DNA from: an uncultured Alphaproteobacteria bacterium
GTDB taxonomy: Bacteria > Pseudomonadota > Alphaproteobacteria > Rhodobacterales > Rhodobacteraceae
Assembly: GCA_902537415.1 (NCBI GenBank)
Contig: CACBBC010000003.1
Span: 1-64,000, forward strand
Reading direction: 5' to 3'
DNA length: 64,000 bases
A program made the translations under genes and the position numbers. The notes under the pieces are model-generated. The model was not told where the DNA came from and searched no databases. It worked only from the letters and a program-made list of their open reading frames with translations. Within the stretch, counting starts at the first letter, position 1. The number at the start of each line of letters is the position of its first letter. Below, piece after piece: positions 31,401 through 41,094 of this stretch.

Positions 31401-31595
31401 AGTTAACAACTTTTCTGCATCAGAAGGAGATATACCTTCGTACGCTACACTAACATATGCAACAGGAATTTCTACGTCTGGTGATGCCTCTTTAGGTATA
31501 GATAAGAATGCATTGATGCCTGAAAAGAAGATTAATGCTAGAGCCAATATTACGGCACCAGGTCTTTTAAAGCAGCCTTCAATTATAGATTTCAT
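28485..31595 (-). CDS. RND efflux transporter permease (AcrB/HAE1-like)
   Basis: 1036 aa, SIPKEASPDVEIPVAYVSVAYEGISPSDAEKLLTKPLE, duplicated TM architecture. Confidence 0.95.
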   Translation of the reverse strand: MKSIIEGCFKRPGAVILALALIFFSGINAFLSIPKEASPDVEIPVAYVSVAYEGISPSDAEKLLTKPLEKQLKTVAGLKKMTSAATEGYTSITVEFDAGEDIDLVLEDVRQAVDDAKKDLPKNAEEPKVTEISLALFPILSVSLSGNVPEASLINIANNIKEKVESVAGVLEVEVGGDRKEVIEILIDASSIESYGINPQNVIGLVAANNQLVTAGAIENENGRLVVKVPGVVETLDELFAMPIKIADGTTINFGDIAIIRRTFEDKKSWSRVNGKPAVVLDIKKRVGSNIIDVVDASKKVISNEVSNIPGNINVDYLFDESKSVRNLLNDLGNNVFAAVLIVLVIVVLALGIKNALLIGFAIPSSFLLGFIILSYFGVTMNIIVLFSLILVAGILVDGVIVTTEYADRKISLGHDRRAAYLEGSVRMSWPIIASTVTTLMVFFPLLVWPGIVGQFMKFLPITMIVVLSASLLMALIFIPILGSFLGKISTDKRTKTTPPKLYKDILKISVTRPILSIFLVGLLIVGSYTAYFSAKLGVQFFPDIEPEQAVVQILSRGDLSASEKNSLVKDTEASISNLNGVEINFAKTGADGRTKDLVGSVRTIFSDWDERETAADLMESMRGSVKFLEGANINIVAQKEGPGGQGKPVRIEITGTDFDQLNKSLFLIRQKMNKIDGFIDISDNLPSPGLEWNLNIDREIAARHGVTVASLGTMVKLLTKGVKVSDYRPDDTDEELEVFLRYIKSERNLDRLQELRVPTSSGRYVPLSVFAELTPEKKGGTISRLDGNRLRSIEANVKEGMQAPFLIEKLKSEIENVTFPKSVSVNFAGEDEDIKETQAFLGQSLVFSLVLMSIVLMIQFNSAWQTIVTMSAIILSTGGIFLLLFLTERPFGVVMSMLGLIALAGIVVNNNIVLIDTFNEYRRKGHSHREAAYIAGLTRFRPVILTAVTTILGLVPMVFSLTIRFSERDILVGAPSSQWWVDLSSTIAGGLTFATFLTLIATPALLVIGRTSVFSIKNKLVTLLKTKLSTKTEST

Positions 31596-31604
31596 GTTTT
31601 TTTC

Positions 31605-32723
31605 TCAATTAATTTTATACTCTATTTCGTCTCCTGGGCTCACAAAAGCCTGACCATTTGTTAAAACGATATCATCATCTAGTAACCCAGAAACCAAAGC
31701 AAAATTACCTGAGGTTCTTACCAACAAAACATCATTCTCAAAAACTATGTTATTTCTTACTGTTTTTACCTTTAAAGACCCATCTTCTCCAATTGCTAAA
31801 TGCGCAGGAGATATTGAAAAAGCCTGAACCTTCTCGACTAAAATGCCAACCTCTGCACTCATTCCAGCCTTCAAAGACCTGTCTGTATTATTAATTTCAA
31901 TTTCAACGATAAATGTTCGGGTCGCCTCACTTGCTGAAGACGCTATACGCCTCACCACACCTCTTCTATTTCCGACCCCAGTTACATTGATTACAACTTC
32001 ATCACTCAGCGATATTTTAGCAACATCTGTTTGAGCCACCGGTGCAAACAACAACATTTTTGAAAGGTCGATTATTTTTCCAATATTTTGATTTTTTTTG
32101 ACAAATTGACCGGCTTCAACATTCAATAACTCCAGCACTCCATCAATACCCGCAACAACAGTGCTGTTTTTAAGATTATTTCGTAAATTAGCAATATCTG
32201 CTTTTGCTCGTGTCAAAGAGGCCTCAGCCCTGACCAAATTCAACTCTGAAGTCATATCTTTCTTCGATAGACTTTCAGTAATTGAGTAATTTTTTTCTTC
32301 CAATCGCAAGGCAGCCTCTCCAGCCTCAAGCTGTTCCAGTATCGTTCCCTTATCTATTTCGAGTATGATATCATTTTTTTTTACCAGCTGCCCACGTTGT
32401 TTTACTATTTCTTTTACTTCTCCGTCTTTCTTACTTAAAACATCAACGGCAAAAACTGGTTTTAGCACGCCACTAGCTCTCACAACTTTGTAGGTATCGC
32501 GGTTTTGTACTTTTTGAGCAGATACTACAAATACCTTTTCAGTATCATCTCGATTTATTGCCTCAGTTTTTTCTTTATTCTCAACAAATAAACCAGGAAG
32601 CATCCAAATAGCGACTATTAGAATAATAAATCCCGCTACGGCTTTTCTGGACAAAAACATTGATAATAATCTATCTTTTTGTTTTAGCGGTTTGTTAAAA
32701 TCAATATGGAGCTTGGTAACCAT
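31605..32723 (-). CDS. RND efflux periplasmic adaptor (membrane fusion protein)
   Basis: GVLKPVFAVDVLSKKDGEV...VVAGIDGVLELLNVEAGQFVKKNQNI; adjacent to RND gene. Confidence 0.92.
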   Translation of the reverse strand: MVTKLHIDFNKPLKQKDRLLSMFLSRKAVAGFIILIVAIWMLPGLFVENKEKTEAINRDDTEKVFVVSAQKVQNRDTYKVVRASGVLKPVFAVDVLSKKDGEVKEIVKQRGQLVKKNDIILEIDKGTILEQLEAGEAALRLEEKNYSITESLSKKDMTSELNLVRAEASLTRAKADIANLRNNLKNSTVVAGIDGVLELLNVEAGQFVKKNQNIGKIIDLSKMLLFAPVAQTDVAKISLSDEVVINVTGVGNRRGVVRRIASSASEATRTFIVEIEINNTDRSLKAGMSAEVGILVEKVQAFSISPAHLAIGEDGSLKVKTVRNNIVFENDVLLVRTSGNFALVSGLLDDDIVLTNGQAFVSPGDEIEYKIN

Positions 32724-32726
32724 TCT

Positions 32727-33839
32727 CTAACTTAATTGAACTTGTAAAAATTTTTCTAATTTTTGAAAAGACACATTTCTTTCAATAAAGCCATTACCTA
32801 TATCTTTTAACAAAATCAAGTTAATATTGTCACCGACGACTTTTTTGTCTTGTTTCATAAAAGTCAACAGTTTCAATATATCTAGCTTACCATTATGAAT
32901 TTGAGTTGTTTTGGTAGGAAGTTTCATTGAGTGCAAGTGGTCGTCTATATTCTCAAGATTGCGTTCACTCAAATAACCCTCTTGGTTAGAAAAACGAGCA
33001 GCAAGAACTATTCCGAGGGAGACTGCTTCTCCATGCAGTAATTTTTCCGAGTAGCTAAAATAAGTCTCTAAAGCGTGTCCAAAAGTATGACCAAAATTCA
33101 AGAGTGCTCTATCTCCCTGCTCGGTTTCATCGATTTCAACAACCTTGCTTTTTAATCCGAGAGATTTGTGGATAATGTGTAACAAAATGGCCTCGTCTCT
33201 CGATGATATAAGCTTCTGGTTTTCTATCAAAAATTTGTAAAAATCCTTGTCAAAAACAAGAGCCATTTTTAAAACCTCTGCATATCCTGCAAGAAACGCC
33301 CTTTCCGGCAAGGTGGCTAAAAAAGATGTATCACAAAAAACAACTTTAGGATGATAAAACGTTCCAATAGAGTTTTTTGCTGGCCCATTATTTACCGCTG
33401 TTTTGCCTCCTACTGAACTATCTACTTGAGATAATAAGGTTGTCGGAACTTGAATTAAATTTATACCTCGACGAAATAAACTTGCAGCTAAAGATACTAG
33501 ATCTCCAACTACTCCTCCACCAAAAGCGATAACATAATCTGTCCTGTCAAAATTTAGCTCAGTTAGCCAATCGAGAATTTTTTTCAGAACATTCCAGTTC
33601 TTCGAAGGTTCACCTGGTTCTATTAAAAACAAGTGAGGATCAACTCTTAACTCGCTTATTTGATCCAAAAAATTTGCATATTGTAAATTGTGAACAGTTT
33701 CATCAGAAATTATAGCGATTTTCTTATCTGCAAAAATTAATTTAAGATAGTTGTTGTTCTCTTTTAAAAGATTTCTACCCATCAATATATCGTAAGTGGT
33801 TTTTTTACAGTGAATACTTATCGACTTTTTACGTATCAT
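32727..33839 (-). CDS. aroB: 3-dehydroquinate synthase
   Basis: AFGGGVVGDLVSLAASLFRRGINLIQVPTTLLSQVDSSVGGKTAVN. Confidence 0.97.
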   Translation of the reverse strand: MIRKKSISIHCKKTTYDILMGRNLLKENNNYLKLIFADKKIAIISDETVHNLQYANFLDQISELRVDPHLFLIEPGEPSKNWNVLKKILDWLTELNFDRTDYVIAFGGGVVGDLVSLAASLFRRGINLIQVPTTLLSQVDSSVGGKTAVNNGPAKNSIGTFYHPKVVFCDTSFLATLPERAFLAGYAEVLKMALVFDKDFYKFLIENQKLISSRDEAILLHIIHKSLGLKSKVVEIDETEQGDRALLNFGHTFGHALETYFSYSEKLLHGEAVSLGIVLAARFSNQEGYLSERNLENIDDHLHSMKLPTKTTQIHNGKLDILKLLTFMKQDKKVVGDNINLILLKDIGNGFIERNVSFQKLEKFLQVQLS

Positions 33840-34375
33840 TATTTATGTACCACCCTTTTCAACAACAGTTCTTTGACTATGGCCTCAACGGTCATTTCTA
33901 TATTGGAGTTTTCATTGAAAATATGACTATCTGCTTGTCTGTAAAACTTTATTCTTTCTTTATTCTTCTTAACCAGAGTATCTAATATATTTTTATTCTT
34001 TAAAAGAGGTCGTTTTTTCTGATCTTGAATACGATTTGCTATAATATTAACATTACACTGAACCCAAATAGAAAAAGATTTTGATTTAATTGCATTCCTC
34101 GTTTTAGGAGATAATATAGATCCACCACCTGTTGAAATTATGTGTGCAGTTTTATCTAATACTTGACCTACAACTTTTTCTTCAACTTTCCTAAAGTATT
34201 TTTCACCTGAGTCATTAAAAATTTCATTAATGGTTTTTCCAACTTCTTTTTCAATAATTTTGTCAGTATCTGATAATGGGATCCCCATCTTTTCAGAAAG
34301 GACTTTACCAATAGCGCTTTTCCCGCTTCCCATTAAGCCCGTTAACACTATCGATTTAGATAAAATTTGTTTCAT
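33839..34375 (-). CDS. aroK: Shikimate kinase
   Basis: GLMGSGKSAIGKVLSEKMGIPLSDTDKIIE. Confidence 0.95.
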   Translation of the reverse strand: MKQILSKSIVLTGLMGSGKSAIGKVLSEKMGIPLSDTDKIIEKEVGKTINEIFNDSGEKYFRKVEEKVVGQVLDKTAHIISTGGGSILSPKTRNAIKSKSFSIWVQCNVNIIANRIQDQKKRPLLKNKNILDTLVKKNKERIKFYRQADSHIFNENSNIEMTVEAIVKELLLKRVVHK

Positions 34376-34497
34376 TGCATAAATTAATTTACTATATCAA
34401 CATTGTTATTATTTGTTTTATACAACAAGTAAAACGTAAAATGGTGCAAAAACTTATTATATAAAAACAGTTGGGCTTTAGTGAGGACAAATTAAGA

Positions 34498-34632
34498 TTG
34501 CTAAAATACTACATTATAGGTTCAGTAATACTCTTTATTTCAATTTTTTCATTATATTTGTTTGTCGAACAAGATCCCCCCAAAGGTGAAGTAATTATTG
34601 AAGTCAATATCAATGATCAGTCAACAAATTAG
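34498..34632 (+). CDS. Small membrane protein, 44 aa, TTG start (not in supplied ORF track)
   Basis: LLKYYIIGSVILFISIFSLYLFVEQDPPKGEVIIEVNINDQSTN*; GAGGAC upstream; overlaps next CDS start. Confidence 0.4.
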   Translation: MLKYYIIGSVILFISIFSLYLFVEQDPPKGEVIIEVNINDQSTN

Positions 34633-36187
34633 GGTTTTTTTCTTATTTTTTTTAGCCTTGGTAATAATATTCACTAAAGCATATTCGAACGATAATAAGC
34701 ATCAGAATGCGCCAAAAGAATATAACGGCATAGGAAAGACCTCATTAATATCTAAATCGTCAAACTCCATTTTAGATAAAAAAAACGTTGAAGAAAATTT
34801 CCTGGAAGAGATAAACGTAAATGGTATAGGGTTAATCTCAATCGAAAAAACTAAGTTTCCAAGTGATTTATGGAGAAACTCAAGCGAAAAAGTACTTTCG
34901 GAAAAGCTGAATAGTATGCCTAATCTTACTTTAACTTCCACTAATAAAATCTTTAAAAGACTTTTACTTGTAGATGCAAAGCCTCCTTTAAACTCCATAG
35001 GAGTAAAGAATATGGGATATTTGTTTCTATTGTCACGTATTGATCAGCTTATCAATTTGGGAGCGATTGATGAAGTAGAAGAGATCCTAAATCATATTAA
35101 AGAACCGTCGGTTGAACTCATGAAGAGAAAAATTCAAGTTGCATCTTTGAACGGAAGATTGTCAAAAACTTGTGATTTGGCAAATAAATATCCAAACTTT
35201 GAGGGAATGCTTCAGTTTAAAATAATATGTTTGGTTAGGAAAAATGACTGGCAAGCAGCCGCCTTAGCTTTTACAGTGGGTTCATCTTTGAAACAATTTG
35301 ATGAAGAAGAAAAAAAATTATTATTAAGTTATTTAGATCCAGACATTGAAAATAATAGCCTCTTTGATATCGAGATTAACGACCTAAGCCCGACAAGCTT
35401 TTATCTCATGCATGGCAAGAAAGAATTAATACTTCCTAGCATACTGCCAAACAAATACGCATATGCGTTTAGTTTATCAGGCATTACCCCCAAAATACGA
35501 ATTAAATCTATGGAGCAATTAGCATCAAAGTACGTAGTCAACTCAAACACTCTATTTAGCTTATACAGATCAAGCCTAATTGAAGACAGGGAGAACTCTA
35601 ATGATGCAACAATAGTTGTAATGCAATTAGAGCAAGCTTTTAATAGCGATAGTGAACACAGCAAACTTTTAGCTCTAAAACAAGCTACGAAAGTATTTCA
35701 AAAAAAAAAATTACTAGTGCATCTGTCTAATGAATATGTAGATGAACTAAAAACCTTATATTATTCTGATGACAAAAGACTAAAAGATCTGGCCATTGCT
35801 CTACTTAGTTTAACCGAGAGCATGACCAATGAGTTTTTAATGCTGGAATCAAGTAATCCTGATATCAAATGCTTGATAGACATTAAAAAGAAGGTGTTCA
35901 TTAAAGATGAAACAGATTCCGATCTCTGCGAGTTAGTGAAAAATCTAAACATTGAAATAATAAAAAACAGTTTTCCTACTAATAGAACCCTTGATGCTCA
36001 ACTGGAAAAGGGATTAATACTATTAGAAAGTTTAAATCTATTAGAAAATGGTCTTTCAACTGAGTTCGAAGAGGTGAAACTGAGCTTAAGTATGCTGACA
36101 AAAATTGGACTTATTGATTTAGTGAACGAAATTTCGGTCGAGCTAATAGCGTTAAACACCTTAACAAAATTGGTTCGTAACAAATGA
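34613..36187 (+). CDS. Hypothetical secreted/periplasmic repeat-like protein upstream of xerD
   Basis: Signal-like N-terminus FFLFFLALVIIFTKAYS; helical repeat character; 4-nt overlap with xerD. Confidence 0.6.
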   Translation: MISQQIRVFFLFFLALVIIFTKAYSNDNKHQNAPKEYNGIGKTSLISKSSNSILDKKNVEENFLEEINVNGIGLISIEKTKFPSDLWRNSSEKVLSEKLNSMPNLTLTSTNKIFKRLLLVDAKPPLNSIGVKNMGYLFLLSRIDQLINLGAIDEVEEILNHIKEPSVELMKRKIQVASLNGRLSKTCDLANKYPNFEGMLQFKIICLVRKNDWQAAALAFTVGSSLKQFDEEEKKLLLSYLDPDIENNSLFDIEINDLSPTSFYLMHGKKELILPSILPNKYAYAFSLSGITPKIRIKSMEQLASKYVVNSNTLFSLYRSSLIEDRENSNDATIVVMQLEQAFNSDSEHSKLLALKQATKVFQKKKLLVHLSNEYVDELKTLYYSDDKRLKDLAIALLSLTESMTNEFLMLESSNPDIKCLIDIKKKVFIKDETDSDLCELVKNLNIEIIKNSFPTNRTLDAQLEKGLILLESLNLLENGLSTEFEEVKLSLSMLTKIGLIDLVNEISVELIALNTLTKLVRNK

Positions 36188-37113
36188 AAAATATCGATAA
36201 TATATTATCGGACTTCCTACTAAGTCTGGTAACTGAAAAGAATATGAGCCTGAATACGGCATCTTCATACAGAGCGGATCTAAAAGTTTTTTCTACTTTT
36301 ATGAACGATCAAAACTTAAATATTGAAACACTTAGAAAAGACGATATTCACAAATTTTTCCAAAATCAAAGAGAAAAGCACTTCGCAGATAGCACTATTT
36401 CTAGGCGATTATCTACTATAAAACAATTTTTTAAATTTTTAATAAAGGAAGGATTGCTTGATCGGAACCCATGTGAGGATATAAAAAACTTTAAAAAAGC
36501 GAAAAAAATACCCGGTTTCTTATCTGAAGAAGAGGTGCTAAAAGTATTAAACTCTGCTAGTAAAGTTGGAAAGAATAAGCTTGAGAAAACAAGAAACAAA
36601 GCTTTAATTGAAATACTGTACGCAAGTGGAATTAGAGTTAGTGAACTCGTTTCACTACGAAAGTCGCTTTTTATTGGTACGCCAGAAATAATATTAATTA
36701 AAGGTAAAGGAAATAAAGAACGTATGGTTCCTATTTCGAAATTAGCCATATCAGCAATTAAAAAATATTTAGCGGAGTTAAAAAAAACAAACACAGCGTT
36801 TTATGAAAGTGATTTTTTATTTCCTTCAAGATCAAAAAATGGCTATTTAAACAGAGAGAGATTTTTCTTGATTATTAAAAAAATAGCTAAATTTGCTGGA
36901 CTAAATTCGAGTGACGTTTCTCCCCACAAAATTCGACATGCATTCGCATCCCATTTATTGTCAAATGGTGCCGATCTAAGGGTTATACAAACCATACTTG
37001 GTCACAAAAACCTTAGCACCACTGAGATTTATACCCATATTCTAGATGAAAAAATGATAAAGAGTGTTCAAGAAAATCACCCTTTTGCTAAAAAAGATTT
37101 TAAAAACTTATAG
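36184..37113 (+). CDS. xerD: Site-specific tyrosine recombinase XerD-like
   Basis: LYASGIRVSELVSL, KGKGNKERMVPI, SPHKIRHAFASHLLSNGADLRVIQTILGHKNLSTTEIYTHI. Confidence 0.9.
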   Translation: MKNIDNILSDFLLSLVTEKNMSLNTASSYRADLKVFSTFMNDQNLNIETLRKDDIHKFFQNQREKHFADSTISRRLSTIKQFFKFLIKEGLLDRNPCEDIKNFKKAKKIPGFLSEEEVLKVLNSASKVGKNKLEKTRNKALIEILYASGIRVSELVSLRKSLFIGTPEIILIKGKGNKERMVPISKLAISAIKKYLAELKKTNTAFYESDFLFPSRSKNGYLNRERFFLIIKKIAKFAGLNSSDVSPHKIRHAFASHLLSNGADLRVIQTILGHKNLSTTEIYTHILDEKMIKSVQENHPFAKKDFKNL

Positions 37114-37147
37114 ACATATCCGTAGGTATGTATGAAAGGAATAAATT

Positions 37148-38437
37148 ATGATTATTGACACGAGTTTTTGGTTAGTATCAATCTCAATTGCCGGCCTGCT
37201 TATTATCTCGGCTTTTTTCTCCGGATCTGAAACAGCTCTCACAGGAGCAAGCAAAGCCAAACTAACTGCACTGAAAGCCAAGGGTTCAAAAATGGCAACA
37301 AGAGCATTAGCTTTGAAAGAAAATGGTGAGAGCTTGCTTGGAGCATTGTTATTAGGAAATAATTTAGTGAATATTCTTGCAACCTCTCTTGCAACTTCTC
37401 TCTTTACATCGTTATTTCAAGAGAATGGTGTCATTATAGCTACATTTACTATGACCTTTTTAATATTAGTCTTTGCTGAAATTATGCCCAAAACTTACGC
37501 GATTACCAACCCAGAAGGTGTTTCAATAAGGGTTGCAGGTTTAGTCAGGTTCTTTGTATTTGCCTTTACTCCATTTATTAAAGCAATTAGATTTTTTGTA
37601 AGAATTACCTTCAACGCTTTTGGAGTTAAGTCCGACGACAACATTGAAGAAATGGCAACCGAGGAAATAGCAGGCGCTATATCGCTTCATCACTCTGAAG
37701 GGGCAGTGCAGAAAGAAGCTAGAGATATTCTCCTTGGAGCTTTGGACCTTGGCAATCGAGAAGTAGAAGAGATAATGTTACATCGCAGTCAAATCGAAAT
37801 GATAAGCACTAATAGTTCACCTAATGAGATTTTTGAGAAGTGTCTAAATTCTCCATACACCAGACTTCCAATCTATGAAGACAACCCGGAAAATGTGATT
37901 GGGGTACTTCATGCAAAGGATGTCTTAAGATCATTCAAGGGATTTGGGCTTGGCCAGTCTACAAGAAGATTCAATGTAAATGATATGAATATACTTGAGG
38001 TTGCAATGAAGCCTTATTTTGTTCCAGAGACCACTACTCTTGATCAACAAATGAAACAATTTTTAAAAAGAAAATCACACTTTGCTCTAGTAGTGGATGA
38101 GTATGGTGACCTTCGAGGGCTCATAACATTAGAGGACATTTTAGAAGAAATAGTAGGTCAAATTAGTGATGAGCACGATGTGATTGAACAACAGGTAAAG
38201 GAGCTTAATGACAACTCATTAATAGTTGAAGGGAATATGACTATTAGAGATCTTAATAGACATAGAGACTGGAATATCCCTGATGAGGAAGCTAACACCG
38301 TTGCAGGTCTTGTAATACATGAAGCACAGTCAATACCCTCTGAAAAACAAATTTTTATTTTTAATGGCTTTCGGTATGAAATATTAAAGAGAAAAGGAAA
38401 TCGCATAACAAAAATAAAAATAAAAAAGCTAGCCTAG
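37148..38437 (+). CDS. CNNM/CorC-type transporter (DUF21, CBS pair, CorC_HlyC)
   Basis: SAFFSGSETALTGASKAKL; CBS region LYE/DNPENVIGVLHAKD; VDEYGDLRGLITLEDILEEIVGQI. Confidence 0.93.
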   Translation: MIIDTSFWLVSISIAGLLIISAFFSGSETALTGASKAKLTALKAKGSKMATRALALKENGESLLGALLLGNNLVNILATSLATSLFTSLFQENGVIIATFTMTFLILVFAEIMPKTYAITNPEGVSIRVAGLVRFFVFAFTPFIKAIRFFVRITFNAFGVKSDDNIEEMATEEIAGAISLHHSEGAVQKEARDILLGALDLGNREVEEIMLHRSQIEMISTNSSPNEIFEKCLNSPYTRLPIYEDNPENVIGVLHAKDVLRSFKGFGLGQSTRRFNVNDMNILEVAMKPYFVPETTTLDQQMKQFLKRKSHFALVVDEYGDLRGLITLEDILEEIVGQISDEHDVIEQQVKELNDNSLIVEGNMTIRDLNRHRDWNIPDEEANTVAGLVIHEAQSIPSEKQIFIFNGFRYEILKRKGNRITKIKIKKLA

Positions 38438-38440
38438 AGC

Positions 38441-39664
38441 CTAATTTAAATATTTTTTAAGCGCTAACACTGCGTTCATTCCACCGAATGCGAAAGAATT
38501 GTTAAGAACAACGTCTACACTCTTTAGCTCTTGAGAATAATTTGGAACTACATCAAGATCACAAGCAGGATCTAAACCTAAAAAATTAATAGTTGGAGGG
38601 ATAACGTTTTCATTTATGGCAAGCGTGCAAGCCAAGAGTTCGATTGCTGCTGTTGCGCCTATTAAATGACCATGCATAGCTTTAGTAGAAGAGACTTTTA
38701 CAGATTTAGAATGTCTTCCGAATACTTTGTTAATTGCTTCACTTTCCATTTTATCATTTAACACAGTACCGGTCCCGTGTGCATTTATATAGGTGACATC
38801 TGTCTTATTTATCATTGCATCTTTCAATACGCCTTGAAGAGCTTTTTGGGGACCAATATTATTTGGTTTTATAAGATCAGATGCGTCTGAAGACATTGAA
38901 AATCCCACTACTTCTGCAATGATGTCTGCTTTTCTTTTTTTTGCAGAGGCCAAGCTCTCAAATACAAAGATACCAGCACCCTCACCATGAACGAGACCAT
39001 CTCTTCCTCTTGAAAAAGGACGACACTTGCTTTGTGATAAAACTCTTAAACTTTCCCAAGGTTTAATCCCTCCAAAACTTAAAAAACTCTCACTTCCACC
39101 CGTAATCAGAATTTTTGATTTCCCTGATTTAATGGTTTCGTAGGCAATTCCCATAGCATGATTTGCAGAAGAACAAGCAGAAGACACAGTAAAACTTGGT
39201 CCTTGTATATTATATTCAATCGAGATCAAGCTAGTTGCCGAGTTATTCATAATCTTTGGTATAGTAAGTGGGTGCAGCCTATTGTGCCCTTTCTCGAAAA
39301 CCTGTTTATAGCTATAGTTTATAGTTTCGATACCACCAATAGAAGAACCCAAAATTACACCGGCATTTTCTGGCCACTCTTCTTTACAAATTTCGAGCCC
39401 CGAGTTCGTTATTGCTTCCTTAGCAGCCAGCAAAGCAAATTGGGAAAATCGATCCGTCCTGCCAACTTGCTTCAATTCAAAATGCTCACTTGGATCAAAG
39501 TCTTTTATTTGTCCGCCAGTTTTTACTTTTAGCCTGGTTACATCTGGAAACTCAAGTTGGGCAATTCCAGGCCTCCCTTCTCTCAAGCTATTATATATTT
39601 CGGGCACTGACATTCCAATAGATGAAACACCCCCCATTCCTGTTATTACCACTCTGTTAGTCAT
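38441..39664 (-). CDS. Beta-ketoacyl-ACP synthase (KAS II-like)
   Basis: VVITGMGGVSSIG, VSSACSSANHA active-site Cys, NAHGTGTVLND, NNSFAFGGMNAVL. Confidence 0.93.
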   Translation of the reverse strand: MTNRVVITGMGGVSSIGMSVPEIYNSLREGRPGIAQLEFPDVTRLKVKTGGQIKDFDPSEHFELKQVGRTDRFSQFALLAAKEAITNSGLEICKEEWPENAGVILGSSIGGIETINYSYKQVFEKGHNRLHPLTIPKIMNNSATSLISIEYNIQGPSFTVSSACSSANHAMGIAYETIKSGKSKILITGGSESFLSFGGIKPWESLRVLSQSKCRPFSRGRDGLVHGEGAGIFVFESLASAKKRKADIIAEVVGFSMSSDASDLIKPNNIGPQKALQGVLKDAMINKTDVTYINAHGTGTVLNDKMESEAINKVFGRHSKSVKVSSTKAMHGHLIGATAAIELLACTLAINENVIPPTINFLGLDPACDLDVVPNYSQELKSVDVVLNNSFAFGGMNAVLALKKYLN

Positions 39665-39687
39665 AAAAATTAATTAAAAAGGAGGAC

Positions 39688-39948
39688 CTAAGCATTTTTT
39701 TGCAAAAGATCTTTTAGGTGAACCGTAAGGGTTGAAACTGTGTAAAAACGCTTTTTTATCTCACTTTCGTCTAACCCCTCAAATGGAATTGATATATCAA
39801 ATGTTTCTTCCAATGAAAAAACTAATTCAACAATGGCGACAGAGTCTAAATTCAGGTCTTCAAACTTTCTATCAAGAGGAATTTGCTTTGGATCGATACC
39901 CGTTTGTTTTCCTACCAACTCTAAAACTTTTTCTTCTATATTTTCCAT
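39688..39948 (-). CDS. Acyl carrier protein (possibly AcpXL-type)
   Basis: FEDLNLDSVAIVELVFSLEETFDISIP phosphopantetheine site. Confidence 0.85.
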   Translation of the reverse strand: MENIEEKVLELVGKQTGIDPKQIPLDRKFEDLNLDSVAIVELVFSLEETFDISIPFEGLDESEIKKRFYTVSTLTVHLKDLLQKNA

Positions 39949-40005
39949 TATAGAGGTCCCATAACACAGGAATGTGAAAGATATATGTCACGCTATATTA
40001 CTGAA

Positions 40006-41058
40006 TTATTTTTTCAACAATTTTATTATTTTTGGCAACCTTCTAAATGCCAAATAGGATGCTATGTTTTTACTTTTCAACATAGCGGGATTACCCATCA
40101 GAAACTGGTTCGGCTTTGCATTTACTGATAAACCAGTTTTGCCAGCCAAAATTACATCCGATCCAACCTCTATGTTATCACCAACTCCTGACTGTCCACC
40201 CATAACCACCCTATCACCTACTTTTGCAGATCCAGCTATTCCTACTTGACCACAAATTAAGCAATTCCTACCTAGCTGAACATTGTGCGCTATATGAACT
40301 AGGTTATCTAATTTAGTGCCCTCTCCAATGATCGTGTTGGCTATTGTACCTCTATCTATACAGCAATTGGCACCTATCTCCACATTATCGTGAATCTCTA
40401 CGGAACCTAAACTTTCGACTTTGAGGTAATTTTTCAGGCTCATTTTTACTTCGTCCGACCTAGATAACATCACTTTTTCGACACCTTCACCTGTGTCTGA
40501 TACAAAAGAGAAGCCATCACTTCCAATAACGACATTTGAATTGCATATGACATTCTTACCTATTATGACATTTTCTAAAACCCTAACTCCGGAATAGAGA
40601 ATTGTTCCATCATCGATAGTTACATTATTCATTATTGTAACATTAGAGAAAATAGTCACATTATCTCCAATTACACAATTAGGTCCTACATAAGTAAATG
40701 GACCAATATTTACACTTTTCCCTATTCTTGCCGAGCTATCTAAAACCGCACTTTGGCTTATACCTTCTACACATTTTGGGGAACTATGAAATACTTTATT
40801 TACCTCGTACAAAGCTGTCTTGCCCTTATTAAGGAAAATTGCTCCCTCCAGCTTCAAGGCTCTCCAGTCAACCTTTTTTGTAAACAAAGCTGCTTTTGCT
40901 CTGCCCAGCCCAATTTCGTTAATGTATTTGTTACTGAGTGCCATTGCTAGTTGCTGCTCACTCGCCAACTTTGGTTCGCTCGGTCCAACGACTAATAATT
41001 CAGGATTGCCCACTAAGGTTCCACCAATTTGGCTAGAAATATCTCGTAGGGTAAGCAT
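40006..41058 (-). CDS. lpxD: UDP-3-O-(3-hydroxyacyl)glucosamine N-acyltransferase
   Basis: Left-handed beta-helix hexapeptides, [32 protein letters not shown]. Confidence 0.95.
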   Translation of the reverse strand: MLTLRDISSQIGGTLVGNPELLVVGPSEPKLASEQQLAMALSNKYINEIGLGRAKAALFTKKVDWRALKLEGAIFLNKGKTALYEVNKVFHSSPKCVEGISQSAVLDSSARIGKSVNIGPFTYVGPNCVIGDNVTIFSNVTIMNNVTIDDGTILYSGVRVLENVIIGKNVICNSNVVIGSDGFSFVSDTGEGVEKVMLSRSDEVKMSLKNYLKVESLGSVEIHDNVEIGANCCIDRGTIANTIIGEGTKLDNLVHIAHNVQLGRNCLICGQVGIAGSAKVGDRVVMGGQSGVGDNIEVGSDVILAGKTGLSVNAKPNQFLMGNPAMLKSKNIASYLAFRRLPKIIKLLKK

Positions 41059-41094
41059 TTTATAATATTCTAATCCAAAATTTTCGAAAGGCGG

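Noticed and set aside
36184-37113. Tyrosine recombinase as a mobile-element integrase
   Set aside because: Sequence and neighbourhood fit housekeeping XerD; no element boundaries nearby.
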